64,000 nt of DNA from Niveispirillum sp943370215 (GTDB lineage Bacteria; Pseudomonadota; Alphaproteobacteria; Azospirillales; Azospirillaceae). Below the pieces are notes generated by a model. It searched no databases. It saw only the letters and a list, made by a program, of their open reading frames with translations, and was not told the DNA's origin. Location: positions 62,001-126,000 of the forward strand of contig CALRQC020000004.1 in the NCBI GenBank assembly GCA_943370215.1, read 5' to 3'. Made by a program: the position numbers and the translations under genes. Within the stretch, counting starts at the first letter, position 1; each line of letters starts with the position of its first letter. Shown here in pieces: positions 9,545 to 18,083 of the stretch.

Positions 9545-10186
9545 TTAACGCTTGGCCGCGGGCGTCGGCGCGCCCAGCGGAATGACAGCCTTCTCATCAC
9601 CCGGCAACTGCACGTCCGTCATGCCTTCCCAGGGAGAGAGGAAATCGAAGCTGCGGAAATCCTGCCGCAACGTCACCGGCTCATAGACGACGCGCTTCTG
9701 CTCTTCGTCATAGCGCAGCTCGACATAGCCGGTCAGCGGGAAGTCCTTGCGCAGCGGATGCCCCTCGAAACCGTAATCGGTGAGGATGCGGCGCAGATCC
9801 GGATTATCGGCAAAGAAGATGCCGTACAGATCCCAGGCCTCACGCTCGAACCAGCCGGCCACCGGGTAGAGCGACACGATGGAGGCCACGGGCGTGTCCT
9901 CATCCGTCGACACCTTCACCCGGATACGGTGGTTATGCTTGACGCTCAGCAGGTTGTAGACCACCTCGAACCGCTCCGGGCGGCTCGGGTAATCCACGCC
10001 GGCGATGTCGGCCAGCATCTCGCAGCGGGTCGTCGAGTCGTCGCGCAGGAACTGGATGCCGCGCAACGCACCTTCGCGCGTCAGCGTCACCATCAATTCA
10101 CCATGCGCCACCTCGGCCTTCAACACAGCAGCGCCCAGGGCGCCACTGATGTAATCACCGAGTTCCTTCAGGGCCTCATCGCTCAT
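9545..10186 (-). CDS. nuoC: NADH-quinone oxidoreductase subunit C (30 kDa homologue)
   Basis: Peripheral-arm subunit, 213 residues from the ATG at 10186 (a TTG two codons upstream is less likely). The family signature EREAWDLYGIFFADNPDLRR and the following DYGFEGHPLRKDFPLTGYVE are clear. NuoC packs against NuoD in the quinone module. It is separated from nuoB by 34 nt and from nuoD by 13 nt. Confidence 0.97.
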   Translation of the reverse strand: MSDEALKELGDYISGALGAAVLKAEVAHGELMVTLTREGALRGIQFLRDDSTTRCEMLADIAGVDYPSRPERFEVVYNLLSVKHNHRIRVKVSTDEDTPVASIVSLYPVAGWFEREAWDLYGIFFADNPDLRRILTDYGFEGHPLRKDFPLTGYVELRYDEEQKRVVYEPVTLRQDFRSFDFLSPWEGMTDVQLPGDEKAVIPLGAPTPAAKR

Positions 10187-10220
10187 AGCCAAGCGTCCTA
10201 CAAACCGTCTTAAGCCAAAC

Positions 10221-10793
10221 TCAGGCGCGGATCAGGCGATTGCCGCCCTTGATCTTCTTCTGCAATTGCAGAATGCCGTAGACCAGCGCCTCGGCGGTCG
10301 GCGGGCAGCCGGGAACATAGATATCCACCGGCACGATGCGGTCGCAGCCGCGCACGACGGAATAGGAATAATGGTAATAGCCGCCGCCATTGGCGCAGCT
10401 ACCCATGGAGATCACCCAGCGCGGCTCCGCCATCTGGTCATAGACCTTGCGCAGAGCGGGGGCCATCTTGTTGCAGAGCGTGCCGGCGACGATCATCACA
10501 TCCGACTGGCGCGGGCTGGGGCGCGGAATCACGCCAAACCGGTCCAGATCGTACCGCGACATGTAGGAATGGATCATCTCCACCGCGCAGCAGGCCAGAC
10601 CGAAGGTCATCGGCCACAGCGAACCGGTGCGCGCCCAGGTCAGCAGATCATCCATCTTGGCGACGATGAAGCCCTTATCCTCAATCTCCGTCGTGACGGC
10701 CTTCAGATAGGCGTCCTGCGCGGAGCCGGGCGGCAGCGGGCTGGTATTGGTCACGACGCTGTTAGCGTTGCCGGTGACGAGATTGTTGCTCAT
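10221..10793 (-). CDS. nuoB: NADH-quinone oxidoreductase subunit B (N2 cluster)
   Basis: Carries the terminal 4Fe-4S cluster N2 that reduces quinone. It has 190 residues from the ATG at 10793; the frame continues upstream over the end of nuoA, but the inner ATG gives the normal protein and has GGGAG about 10 nt before it. The ligands are the tandem Cys68-Cys69 (GLACCAVEM), Cys133 (MGSCANGGG) and Cys163 (VPGCPPTAE). Confidence 0.98.
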   Translation of the reverse strand: MSNNLVTGNANSVVTNTSPLPPGSAQDAYLKAVTTEIEDKGFIVAKMDDLLTWARTGSLWPMTFGLACCAVEMIHSYMSRYDLDRFGVIPRPSPRQSDVMIVAGTLCNKMAPALRKVYDQMAEPRWVISMGSCANGGGYYHYSYSVVRGCDRIVPVDIYVPGCPPTAEALVYGILQLQKKIKGGNRLIRA

Positions 10794-10827
10794 GGCGCTG
10801 TTGCTCCCAGGCGGCGCGGAAACGGGA

Positions 10828-11208
10828 TCACTCCCACTCCAGCGCGCCCTTCTTCCATTCATAGATGAAGCCGACGGTCAGGATGCCGAGGAAGATCATC
10901 ATCGACCAGAAGCCGAACATGCCGATCCCACCCAGCGAAATCGCCCAGGGGAACAGGAACGCCACTTCCAGATCGAAAATGATGAACAGGATGGCGACCA
11001 GATAGAAGCGCACATCGAACTTGCTGCGTGCATCGTCGAACGCTTCGAAACCGCATTCATAGGCCGACAGCTTTTCACTATCCGGCTTCTTAGGCCCCAC
11101 CAGAAGGGCGGCGCCGACCATCGCACCGGCGATCACGGTAGCGATAACCAGGAAGACCAGGATCGGCAGGTACTGCACCAACAGCGGGTTGGACAACGGA
11201 TCGGACAT
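10828..11208 (-). CDS. nuoA: NADH-quinone oxidoreductase subunit A
   Basis: Three-helix membrane subunit, 126 residues from the ATG at 11208 (a GTG two codons upstream is the alternative). The loop with KLSAYECGFEAFDDARSKFD and the second-helix segment FDVRFYLVAILFIIFDLEVAF are diagnostic. It is the first gene of the operon, so the promoter must lie in the 440 nt to its right. Confidence 0.97.
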   Translation of the reverse strand: MSDPLSNPLLVQYLPILVFLVIATVIAGAMVGAALLVGPKKPDSEKLSAYECGFEAFDDARSKFDVRFYLVAILFIIFDLEVAFLFPWAISLGGIGMFGFWSMMIFLGILTVGFIYEWKKGALEWE

Positions 11209-11576
11209 CGTCACACCGTTTCAGCCCGGGCTTATGCCACGGCGCTCTGCCGACCCGTCGATACGGGCCGGTGGGCATCTGGCAAAACCGCGGGCGGTTC
11301 ATGGACTGGCAGGCTTGCGAGGGACATCCCAAGCCCAACGGAATATAGGCCCCTGCCCTGCACAAAGGAAAGCGAATTACGCCATTTTTGGGCTTGAGAA
11401 ACGTTCTCAACTCCATGGAAATGGTTGGCTTTCCGCCTTTTGATGCGCTGCGGCAAGGCTGCCTTGCATGGACAGTGAGGCTGAGGCGAAATTGCCCGCA
11501 GCAACATCCCTGTATGCAGGTGCCGGTGCCGGAGGCCGGGAAACAGACAGGGGTAACAACCCCATGATCAAAAAGC
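11209..11576 (-). promoter_or_regulatory. Upstream region of the nuo operon, no gene seen
   Basis: About 370 nt between nuoA and the terminator of the tRNA-Asp genes. It should hold the nuo promoter because a terminator separates nuoA from the upstream tRNAs. I found no convincing -35/-10 pair or operator by eye, and the short open frames here lack ribosome binding sites and family resemblance. Confidence 0.4.
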
Positions 11577-11620
11577 AAAAAAGCCGTACAGAACGCTGAT
11601 GGCGTTCCACGGCTTTTTGC
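11577..11620 (-). terminator. Rho-independent terminator after the tRNA-Asp pair
   Basis: The arms AAAAAGCCGT and ACGGCTTTTT enclose an inner GAACGC/GCGTTC stem. Read on the minus strand, the hairpin ends in a T-rich tract (GGCTTTTTTGC). It lies about 27 nt past the 3' end of the nearer tRNA-Asp. The symmetric A and T runs mean it could work in both directions. Confidence 0.8.
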
Positions 11621-11646
11621 AGCAAAAACATTTATAAATGATGAAG

Positions 11647-11723
<77 letters not shown>

Positions 11724-11797
11724 GCAGGGTGGGAAGTTTTACCGCCCCTTCCTCAGGGCATCGTCTTTAAGGCGCCATCACCCTTTGTCATAAGGGG

Positions 11798-11874
<77 letters not shown>

Positions 11875-12038
11875 TTAACTCTTCCCGGCGCCGTCGTCTC
11901 GTTTCCGATCACCCCGTCGCCGTGAGGTGGGCGGGTGTATAAGCGACCCACCCACCCTTGTCAAACATGAAATCGGTATTTCTTCGAAAAACCTTTCTCC
12001 CACGCACGAACCTGGCCTGACCACAGGGAGCCGGATAG

Positions 12039-12071
12039 CAAAAAGGCCGCCCGGCATCCGCCAGCGGCCTT
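12039..12071 (-). terminator. Rho-independent terminator after tRNA-Val(TAC)
   Basis: Minus-strand hairpin with arms AAGGCCGC and GCGGCCTT followed directly by TTTGC. It lies about 37 nt past the 3' end of the tRNA-Val gene. Confidence 0.75.
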
Positions 12072-12107
12072 ATTCATCAGGTATTTCAATGGGCAATGAT
12101 GGTGCAA

Positions 12108-12182
12108 TGGTGGGCGGTGAGGGAGTCGAACCCCCGACCTGCGGTGTGTAAAACCGAAGCTCTACCTCTGAGCTAACCGCCC
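12108..12182 (-). tRNA. tRNA-Val(TAC)
   Basis: A 75-nt cloverleaf on the minus strand with acceptor arms GGGCGGT and ACCGCCC, anticodon loop TTTACAC (anticodon TAC) and encoded CCA. The outer pair of the anticodon stem appears to be a T-C mismatch; the other stems pair well. Together with the two tRNA-Val(GAC) genes near 50.9 kb it covers the valine codons. Confidence 0.93.
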
Positions 12183-12249
12183 GAACCGTTTGCGGGGGCG
12201 ACATTAGCGGCGCGGCACAAAGAATCAACCCTGTTCTTCACTCAAGACC

Positions 12250-12289
12250 AAAAAAAAGAAAACGGGCGCACCTTCTGGCCGCCCGTTTC
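12250..12289 (-). terminator. Rho-independent terminator of hupB
   Basis: Arms AAACGGGCG and CGCCCGTTT, followed on the minus strand by TCTTTTTTTT. It lies 58 nt past the hupB stop, a classic strong terminator. Confidence 0.88.
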
Positions 12290-12347
12290 ATCATCATCTG
12301 ATGGGTACACCCGGCCGGAGACCGGCCGGAGGCATCCAAACGCCAGA

Positions 12348-12620
12348 TCAGTTCAGCGCGTCCTTCAGGCCCTTGCCGGGCTTGAACTTCGGCTGCTTGC
12401 TAGCGGAGATGGCGATCTTCTCACCGGTGCGGGGATTACGGCCTTCGGAAGCCGCACGCTCGGCAACGGCGAAAGTGCCGAAACCAACCAACCGCACTTC
12501 GTCGCCCTTCTGCAGCGCGCCGGTGATCCCATCGAAGACCGCATCTACGGCCTTATTCGCGTCCGCCTTGGACAAACCAGCCGCTTCGGCGACCACGGCA
12601 ACGAGATCGTTCTTGTTCAC
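12348..12620 (-). CDS. hupB: DNA-binding protein HU
   Basis: Nucleoid protein that bends and compacts DNA; 90 residues, the standard HU size. The N-terminal helical part is followed by GDEVRLVGFGTFAVAERAA and the DNA-contacting arm GRNPRTGEKIAISASKQPKF. The start is GTG at 12620, with a GAGGGGGG ribosome binding site upstream. It lies directly downstream of lon on the same strand, a common arrangement in proteobacteria, with its own terminator. HU rather than IHF is favoured by the arm sequence and length. Confidence 0.96.
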   Translation of the reverse strand: MNKNDLVAVVAEAAGLSKADANKAVDAVFDGITGALQKGDEVRLVGFGTFAVAERAASEGRNPRTGEKIAISASKQPKFKPGKGLKDALN

Positions 12621-12763
12621 TTAAGGCCCCCCTCATCAAGAGAGTATCGGTTGCGCGTGCCCGAACGGCATGTCCAGGCACAAGGAGATTGGATACCGCT
12701 GCCGACGCCCACATTGGTCGGGGGGGCAGCGGGAACCCAATTCACACGATTTCCTGATCCACT

Positions 12764-15172
12764 TCAATGGCGAATCACGCCATCCCGGTCCTCTTCCCCA
12801 GCTTTTCCGGGCATCTGAGCCACTTCGTCGGGCTCAGACCACTCGATTTCAACCGGAGCGGAGGCCAAAGCGTTGGCAATCACCTCATCAACCGTGGAAA
12901 CCGGGATGATCGTCAGGCCCTTCTTCACATTGTCGGGGATCTCCGCCAGGTCTTTTTCATTTTCCTGGGGAATCAGAACCCGCTTGATGCCGCCTCGCAG
13001 GGCCGCCAGCAGTTTCTCCTTCAGCCCGCCAATGGGCAGCACCTTGCCGCGCAGGGTGATTTCACCGGTCATCGCGATATCCTTGCGCACCGGGATGCCG
13101 GTCAGCACGGAGACGATGGTGGTGATCATGGCCACACCGGCCGAGGGGCCGTCCTTCGGGGTTGCCCCCTCCGGCACGTGGACATGGATGTCACGCCGTT
13201 CGAACAAGGTCGGCTTGATGCCGAACTTCAGCGCATTGGCCTTCACATAAGATTCGGCCGCCTGCACCGATTCCTTCATCACATCGCCCAGCTTGCCGGT
13301 GGTCTGGATGCGGCCCTTGCCGCGCAGCATCACCGCCTCGATGGTCAGCAACTCGCCGCCCACCTCGGTCCAGGCCAGACCGGTGGTCGCCCCCACCTGA
13401 TCCTCCAGCTCCGCCTCACCAAAGCGGAAGCGGCGCACGCCGGCGAACTTCTCCAGATTCTTCGGCGTCACCTTCACCTTGGTGACACCCTGCATCAGGA
13501 TTTCCTTGATCGCCTTACGGGCCAGGTTCGCCAGTTCGCGTTCCAGCGACCGCACGCCGGCTTCGCGGGTGTAGTAACGGATCAGGTCGCGGAGTGCCTC
13601 GTCGCTGATGGCGAACTCGCCTTCCTTCAGCCCATGGTCGGTGACCTGCTTGGCGATCAGGTGGCGCTTGGCGATTTCCACCTTTTCATCCTCGGTGTAA
13701 CCGGACAGGCGGATGATCTCCATACGGTCCAGCAGCGGCTGCGGCATCCGCAGCGAATTGGCCGTGCAGACGAACATCACGTCGGACAGGTCGTAATCCA
13801 CCTCCAGATAATGGTCGCTGAAGGTGCTGTTCTGTTCCGGGTCCAGCACTTCCAGCAGAGCCGACGACGGATCGCCGCGCCAATCGGCGCCCAGCTTGTC
13901 GATCTCGTCCAGCAGGAACAGCGGGTTGGAGGTCTTGGCCTTCTTCATGCCCTGGATGATCTTGCCGGGCATGGAGCCAATATAGGTGCGGCGGTGACCG
14001 CGCACCTCGGCCTCATCGCGCACGCCGCCCAGCGACATGCGCACGAAGGTGCGGCCGGTGGCCTTGGCGATGGATTTGCCCAGCGAGGTCTTGCCCACAC
14101 CCGGCGGACCGACCAGGCAGAGAATCGGACCCTTCACCTTATCCATGCGCTGCTGCACGGCCAGATATTCAAGGATGCGCTCCTTGACCTTCTCCAGACC
14201 ATGATGGTCGGCGTTCAGGATGGCCTCGGCCCCCTTGATGTCCTTCTTGACCTTGCTGCGCTTCTTCCAGGGAATCGACAGCATCCAGTCCAGATAGTTG
14301 CGCACGACGGTCGCCTCGGCGCTCATCGGGCTCATGGTGCGCAGCTTCTTGACCTCGGCCTGGGCCTTTTCGCGGGCTTCCTTGCTGAACTTGGTCTTGG
14401 CGATCTTTTCCTCGATCTCCGCCACCTCGTCCTTGCCGTCCTCACCCTCGCCCAGTTCCTTCTGAATGGCCTTCATCTGCTCATTCAGATAATATTCGCG
14501 CTGGGTCTTCTCCATCTGGCGCTTCACGCGGTTGCGGATGCGCTTTTCCACCTGCAGCACGCCGATCTCGCCTTCCATGAAGGCATAGACCTTCTCCAGC
14601 CGTTCAGCGACGGTGGGGGTCTCCAGCAATTGCTGCTTTTCGGGAATCTTCAGTTGAAGATGGCTGGCGATCGTGTCGGCCAGCTTGCCCGGCTCCTCGA
14701 TCTGGTTGATCGAGACCAGCACCTCAGGCGGAATCTTCTTGTTGAGCTTGATATATTGCTCGAACTGCGAGACGGCGGCGCGGGACAGCGCCTCCAGCTC
14801 CTGCGGTTCGCTGGCCTGTTCCTCAATCAGTTCGGCATAGGCCTGGAAGAATTCCTCGTTCTCACCGAACTTGGTGATGGTGGCGCGCTTACCGCCTTCG
14901 ACCAGCACCTTCACGGTGCCGTCGGGCAATTTCAGCAGCTGCAACACCGTACCGACGGTGCCGACACTATAGATGTCGGCCGGGGTCGGGTCATCCTGCG
15001 AGGCGTTCTTCTGGGTGACCAGCAGGATCTGCTTGTCATCCTTCATCACGTCTTCCAAGGCGCGGACCGATTTTTCGCGGCCCACGAACAGCGGGACGAT
15101 CATATGGGGGAAGACGACGATGTCTCTCAGCGGAAGGACCGGGTAGAGAACACCACGGGGGATGTCCAGCAT
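12764..15172 (-). CDS. lon: Endopeptidase La (Lon protease)
   Basis: ATP-dependent serine protease that degrades misfolded and regulatory proteins in the cytoplasm; 802 residues from the ATG at 15172. Domains in order: N-terminal substrate domain (about 1-300, coiled-coil rich near 200-280), AAA+ module with Walker A GPPGVGKTS (355-363) and Walker B LFLLDEID (418-425), then the protease domain with catalytic Ser677 in PKDGPSAGV and Lys720 in GGLKEK. The frame extends to 15253, but only the inner ATG gives the family N-terminus (LPLRDIVVFPHM). Confidence 0.98.
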   Translation of the reverse strand: MLDIPRGVLYPVLPLRDIVVFPHMIVPLFVGREKSVRALEDVMKDDKQILLVTQKNASQDDPTPADIYSVGTVGTVLQLLKLPDGTVKVLVEGGKRATITKFGENEEFFQAYAELIEEQASEPQELEALSRAAVSQFEQYIKLNKKIPPEVLVSINQIEEPGKLADTIASHLQLKIPEKQQLLETPTVAERLEKVYAFMEGEIGVLQVEKRIRNRVKRQMEKTQREYYLNEQMKAIQKELGEGEDGKDEVAEIEEKIAKTKFSKEAREKAQAEVKKLRTMSPMSAEATVVRNYLDWMLSIPWKKRSKVKKDIKGAEAILNADHHGLEKVKERILEYLAVQQRMDKVKGPILCLVGPPGVGKTSLGKSIAKATGRTFVRMSLGGVRDEAEVRGHRRTYIGSMPGKIIQGMKKAKTSNPLFLLDEIDKLGADWRGDPSSALLEVLDPEQNSTFSDHYLEVDYDLSDVMFVCTANSLRMPQPLLDRMEIIRLSGYTEDEKVEIAKRHLIAKQVTDHGLKEGEFAISDEALRDLIRYYTREAGVRSLERELANLARKAIKEILMQGVTKVKVTPKNLEKFAGVRRFRFGEAELEDQVGATTGLAWTEVGGELLTIEAVMLRGKGRIQTTGKLGDVMKESVQAAESYVKANALKFGIKPTLFERRDIHVHVPEGATPKDGPSAGVAMITTIVSVLTGIPVRKDIAMTGEITLRGKVLPIGGLKEKLLAALRGGIKRVLIPQENEKDLAEIPDNVKKGLTIIPVSTVDEVIANALASAPVEIEWSEPDEVAQMPGKAGEEDRDGVIRH

Positions 15173-15383
15173 ATCTATCTGCCTTCTGATCTCAATGCAC
15201 CGCCAGCCCCGCTGGGCCTGGACCCGACCGCCCGCCCCAGATGGGCACGGCAATGAACGGTGGGTGACGGTTCAGTTGTTAACGTGGCACAGGGGTGTGC
15301 CCCCTTCAAGGGCTTGAACCGTGACCAACGCGCACTAAAGGTCAGGAAAGGCCGATAAAGGGGCCCGTTGCGGGGGCGGAAAA

Positions 15384-15420
15384 ATGCAAAAAGGGCTGCC
15401 CGTAGGTAACGGACAGCCCC
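15384..15420 (-). terminator. Rho-independent terminator after the oxidase subunit IV gene
   Basis: Minus-strand hairpin with arms of about 11 bp (GGGCTGTCCGT against ACGGGCAGCCC, one mismatch), followed by TTTTTGCATTTTT. It lies 42 nt past the stop of the small membrane gene and separates it from lon. Confidence 0.83.
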
Positions 15421-15462
15421 TTGAACGGGGTTCAAACGATCAGAAAGCGATTCAGACGAACC

Positions 15463-15687
15463 TTATATCTTGCCCAGCAGGGCGAGAATGGCCGTGGCAA
15501 CCCAGCCCAGCAGCATGAAAAATACCGCATAGCCCCAGCCCACGGCGAAATGCAGCATGAACATCAGCAGGATCAGCGTGACGCAGATGATGCTGATGGT
15601 GGTGAAGCGGGTGAAGGAATGCCACCCTTCCGCATGTTCGCGCACAAGCTTGTCATTGACCACCGCCGGTCCGTGGCTGCCCGCCAT
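15463..15687 (-). CDS. aa3-type cytochrome c oxidase subunit IV-like small membrane protein
   Basis: A 74-residue protein with a polar N-terminus (VREHAEGWHSFTRFTT) and two hydrophobic stretches (about 30-48 and 52-71). This matches the alphaproteobacterial aa3 oxidase subunit IV family, small accessory proteins of the terminal oxidase. The ATG at 15687 has a strong GGGAGG ribosome binding site; the longer open frame to its right is not used. It is monocistronic, with its own terminator. The assignment rests on recognising the family pattern in a short protein. Confidence 0.75.
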   Translation of the reverse strand: MAGSHGPAVVNDKLVREHAEGWHSFTRFTTISIICVTLILLMFMLHFAVGWGYAVFFMLLGWVATAILALLGKI

Positions 15688-15785
15688 GATTCTTCCTCCC
15701 TGACTGTCATATCGACCAGTTATGTCAATTATGTACAGGCGGAACGGTTCCATGCCAAGGGGGGAAGTGCCGACCGGGGACGGGA

Positions 15786-16244
15786 CTAGCGGATATCCTT
15801 GACCAGCCGCAGCGTCTCTTCCCCATAGCCCTGTCGGGCATAGAAGGCGCGGCCGCGCGCATTGCTGGCGAACACATCCAGGGCCACGTTGGCATAGCCA
15901 TTTTCTCTCGCCCAGGATTCCACCGCGGCCATCAGGGCGGCGGCAACGCCCCTGCCCTCGGCATCCGGGGTGACGGCCAGCAGCGGCACATAGGCGCATT
16001 GCCGATCGGTGAAGATATCCAGTTGCGGCTCGGCATGGATGAAGCCCAGCCGTTCATCCCCGTCGCAGGCGATGAAGGTGACGGCACCGGGCCGGGGTGC
16101 CTCCAGCGTTTCATGCATGAAGGCACGCTGGAAATGCATCACCTCTTCCGCCGTGCGCCACGCCAAATCGGCCACGCCGGCCAGACGCGGGGCCTGGGCG
16201 TGGATGAACGACAGGTCGTCGGCGGTGGCGGGGCGGATGATCAT
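15786..16244 (-). CDS. GNAT family N-acetyltransferase
   Basis: Predicted cytoplasmic acyl-CoA-dependent acetyltransferase, 152 residues. The acetyl-CoA loop is visible in LLAVTPDAEGRGVAAALM (motif A) and the C-terminal FYARQGYGEETLRL matches the last GNAT strands. The N-terminus IIRPATADDLSFIH is typical. The substrate cannot be told. It lies 13 nt downstream of purN on the same strand and may be read from the purMN transcript. Confidence 0.85.
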   Translation of the reverse strand: MIIRPATADDLSFIHAQAPRLAGVADLAWRTAEEVMHFQRAFMHETLEAPRPGAVTFIACDGDERLGFIHAEPQLDIFTDRQCAYVPLLAVTPDAEGRGVAAALMAAVESWARENGYANVALDVFASNARGRAFYARQGYGEETLRLVKDIR

Positions 16245-16257
16245 GGGATTTTAGCCG

Positions 16258-16911
16258 CTAAAAGGACGATGCCACGGGGCAGATCGCCGGTGCCGGCATC
16301 TCCGCCCCTTCGATATGGGCCACCGCCCCTTCCACCCGCACCCGCCCCTCACCGATCAACCGCACAGCCAGGGGATAGGCCTGATGTTCCTGCACCAGCA
16401 CGCGGGCGGCCAGATCGTCAGGCGTGTCGCCGGTCAGTACCGGCACGGCGGCCTGCACGATGATCGGGCCTTCATCCATCACCTCGCGCACATAATGCAC
16501 GGTGCAGCCATGGAAGCGCACACCGGCGGCCAGCGCGCGGGCATGGGTATCGATGCCGGGGAACGACGGCAGCAGCGACGGATGGATATTGATCAGCCGG
16601 TCATGCCAATGGGCGACGAATCCACCCGTCAGCAGCCGCATGAAGCCGGCCAGACAGACCAGCCCGACGCCGGCCTGCTCCAGGGCGGCCGTCATCGCTG
16701 CCTCATGCGCCGGCTTGTCGGCGAAATCCTTCGGCTTCAGCACCAGACTGGGGATGCCGGCGGCGGTGGCACGGGCCAGCCCGCCGGCATCGGCCTTGTT
16801 GGAGATGACCAAGGCCACCTCCGCCGGGAAATCCGGGTCGCGGCAGGCGTCAATCAGGGCCTGCAGGTTGGACCCCCGGCCGGAGATCAGGACGCCCAGA
16901 CGCAGCTTCAC
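16258..16911 (-). CDS. purN: Phosphoribosylglycinamide formyltransferase
   Basis: Third step of purine synthesis: transfers a formyl group from 10-formyl-THF to GAR. It has 217 residues. The phosphate loop ISGRGSNLQAL, the catalytic Asn-His pair in LINIHPSLLPSFPG and the Asp in VREVMDEGPIIVQ are visible. The start codon is GTG and overlaps the purM stop by 4 nt (GTGA), so it is coupled to purM. Confidence 0.97.
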   Translation of the reverse strand: MKLRLGVLISGRGSNLQALIDACRDPDFPAEVALVISNKADAGGLARATAAGIPSLVLKPKDFADKPAHEAAMTAALEQAGVGLVCLAGFMRLLTGGFVAHWHDRLINIHPSLLPSFPGIDTHARALAAGVRFHGCTVHYVREVMDEGPIIVQAAVPVLTGDTPDDLAARVLVQEHQAYPLAVRLIGEGRVRVEGAVAHIEGAEMPAPAICPVASSF

Positions 16912-17966
16912 GACCAGCGCTCCAGCCCGCTGATGGCGACGCGGTGGGCGGCACCGTCACGCGGCACCACGGTGCCGATGCGGGTCACCTTCTCCCCCTT
17001 CTCTGTCAGCACCCGAAGGGCTTCATCGGCCTTGTCGGCGGGGACAATGACCACCATGCCGATACCGCAATTGAAGGTGCGGGCCATTTCCGTGGCATCC
17101 ACATTGCCGGTACGCTTCAGCCAGCCAAACACCGGCAGCAATTCCCAATTGGCGGCATCCAGATCGACGCCCAAGCCATCGGGCAGCACGCGCGGGATAT
17201 TTTCCAGCAGGCCGCCGCCGGTGATATGGGCCATGGCATTCACCAGACCGGCGCGCACCGCCGCCAGCAGCGGCTTCACATAGATGCGCGTCGGGGTCAG
17301 CAGCGCCTCGCCCAGGCTGCGGCCTTCATCCCAGGGGCAGGCGCTTTCATAGGTCAGGCCGGAGACGCCCACCAGCTTGCGCACCAGTGAATAACCGTTG
17401 GAATGCACACCGCTGGAAGCCAGACCCAGCACCACGTCACCGGCCTGCACCTTGTCGCCCACCAGCACCTGGGAGCGTTCAACGGCACCGACGGAGAAGC
17501 CGGCCAGATCATAATCGCCCTCGGCATACATGCCGGGCATTTCCGCCGTCTCCCCGCCCACCAGGGCGCAACCGGCCTGACGGCAGCCCTCGGCGATGCC
17601 GGCGACGATGGCGCGACCGGCGGTCACATCCAGCTTGCCGGTGGCGTAATAATCCAGGAACAGCAGCGGCTCGGCGCCCTGCACCACCAGATCATTGACG
17701 CACATGGCAACCAGATCAATGCCCACCGTGTCGTGATGGTTGGCATCGATGGCGACCTTCAGCTTGGTGCCCACACCATCGGTGGTGGACACCAGCAGCG
17801 GATCGTGGAAGCCGGCGGCGCGCAGATCGAACAGGGCACCGAAGCCACCCAGCCCGGCGTCGGAGCCGGTGCGGGCGGTGGATTTCGCCAGCGGCTTGAT
17901 GGCCTCGACCAGCGCATTGCCTGCATCGATATCGACACCGGCATCCCGGTAGGAATAGCTGCTCAT
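16908..17966 (-). CDS. purM: Phosphoribosylformylglycinamidine cyclo-ligase (AIR synthetase)
   Basis: ATP-dependent ring closure of FGAM to AIR in purine synthesis; 352 residues. The signature STTDGVGTKLKVA, the region DLVAMCVNDLVVQGAEPLLF and GGETAEMPGMY are clear. The ATG at 17966 is chosen because GAAGG lies just upstream; an ATG at 17975 has its GAGG too close. The frame is open far upstream, but that part lies opposite the DUF2066 gene. It forms a two-gene unit with purN. Confidence 0.97.
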   Translation of the reverse strand: MSSYSYRDAGVDIDAGNALVEAIKPLAKSTARTGSDAGLGGFGALFDLRAAGFHDPLLVSTTDGVGTKLKVAIDANHHDTVGIDLVAMCVNDLVVQGAEPLLFLDYYATGKLDVTAGRAIVAGIAEGCRQAGCALVGGETAEMPGMYAEGDYDLAGFSVGAVERSQVLVGDKVQAGDVVLGLASSGVHSNGYSLVRKLVGVSGLTYESACPWDEGRSLGEALLTPTRIYVKPLLAAVRAGLVNAMAHITGGGLLENIPRVLPDGLGVDLDAANWELLPVFGWLKRTGNVDATEMARTFNCGIGMVVIVPADKADEALRVLTEKGEKVTRIGTVVPRDGAAHRVAISGLERWS

Positions 17967-18083
17967 CGCCTTCATCCTCGCTGCTGGCGTAAAGGGGGCC
18001 GGGTGCGGTAGAACCAACCGCAACAAACCCGGCACCGGACTGTTTAGACGGCGCCGAACATAGCAATATCGGAAGCCAAGGCA

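Noticed and set aside
12767..15256. An 829-codon plus-strand open frame opposite lon
   Set aside because: Same artefact; lon is complete on the other strand with all catalytic residues.
15285..15320. Heat-shock sigma-32 type promoter upstream of lon (CTTGAA element)
   Set aside because: The CTTGAA is part of a palindrome and the only CCCC-type -10 candidate is too close; a CCCATCT further on has the wrong spacing.
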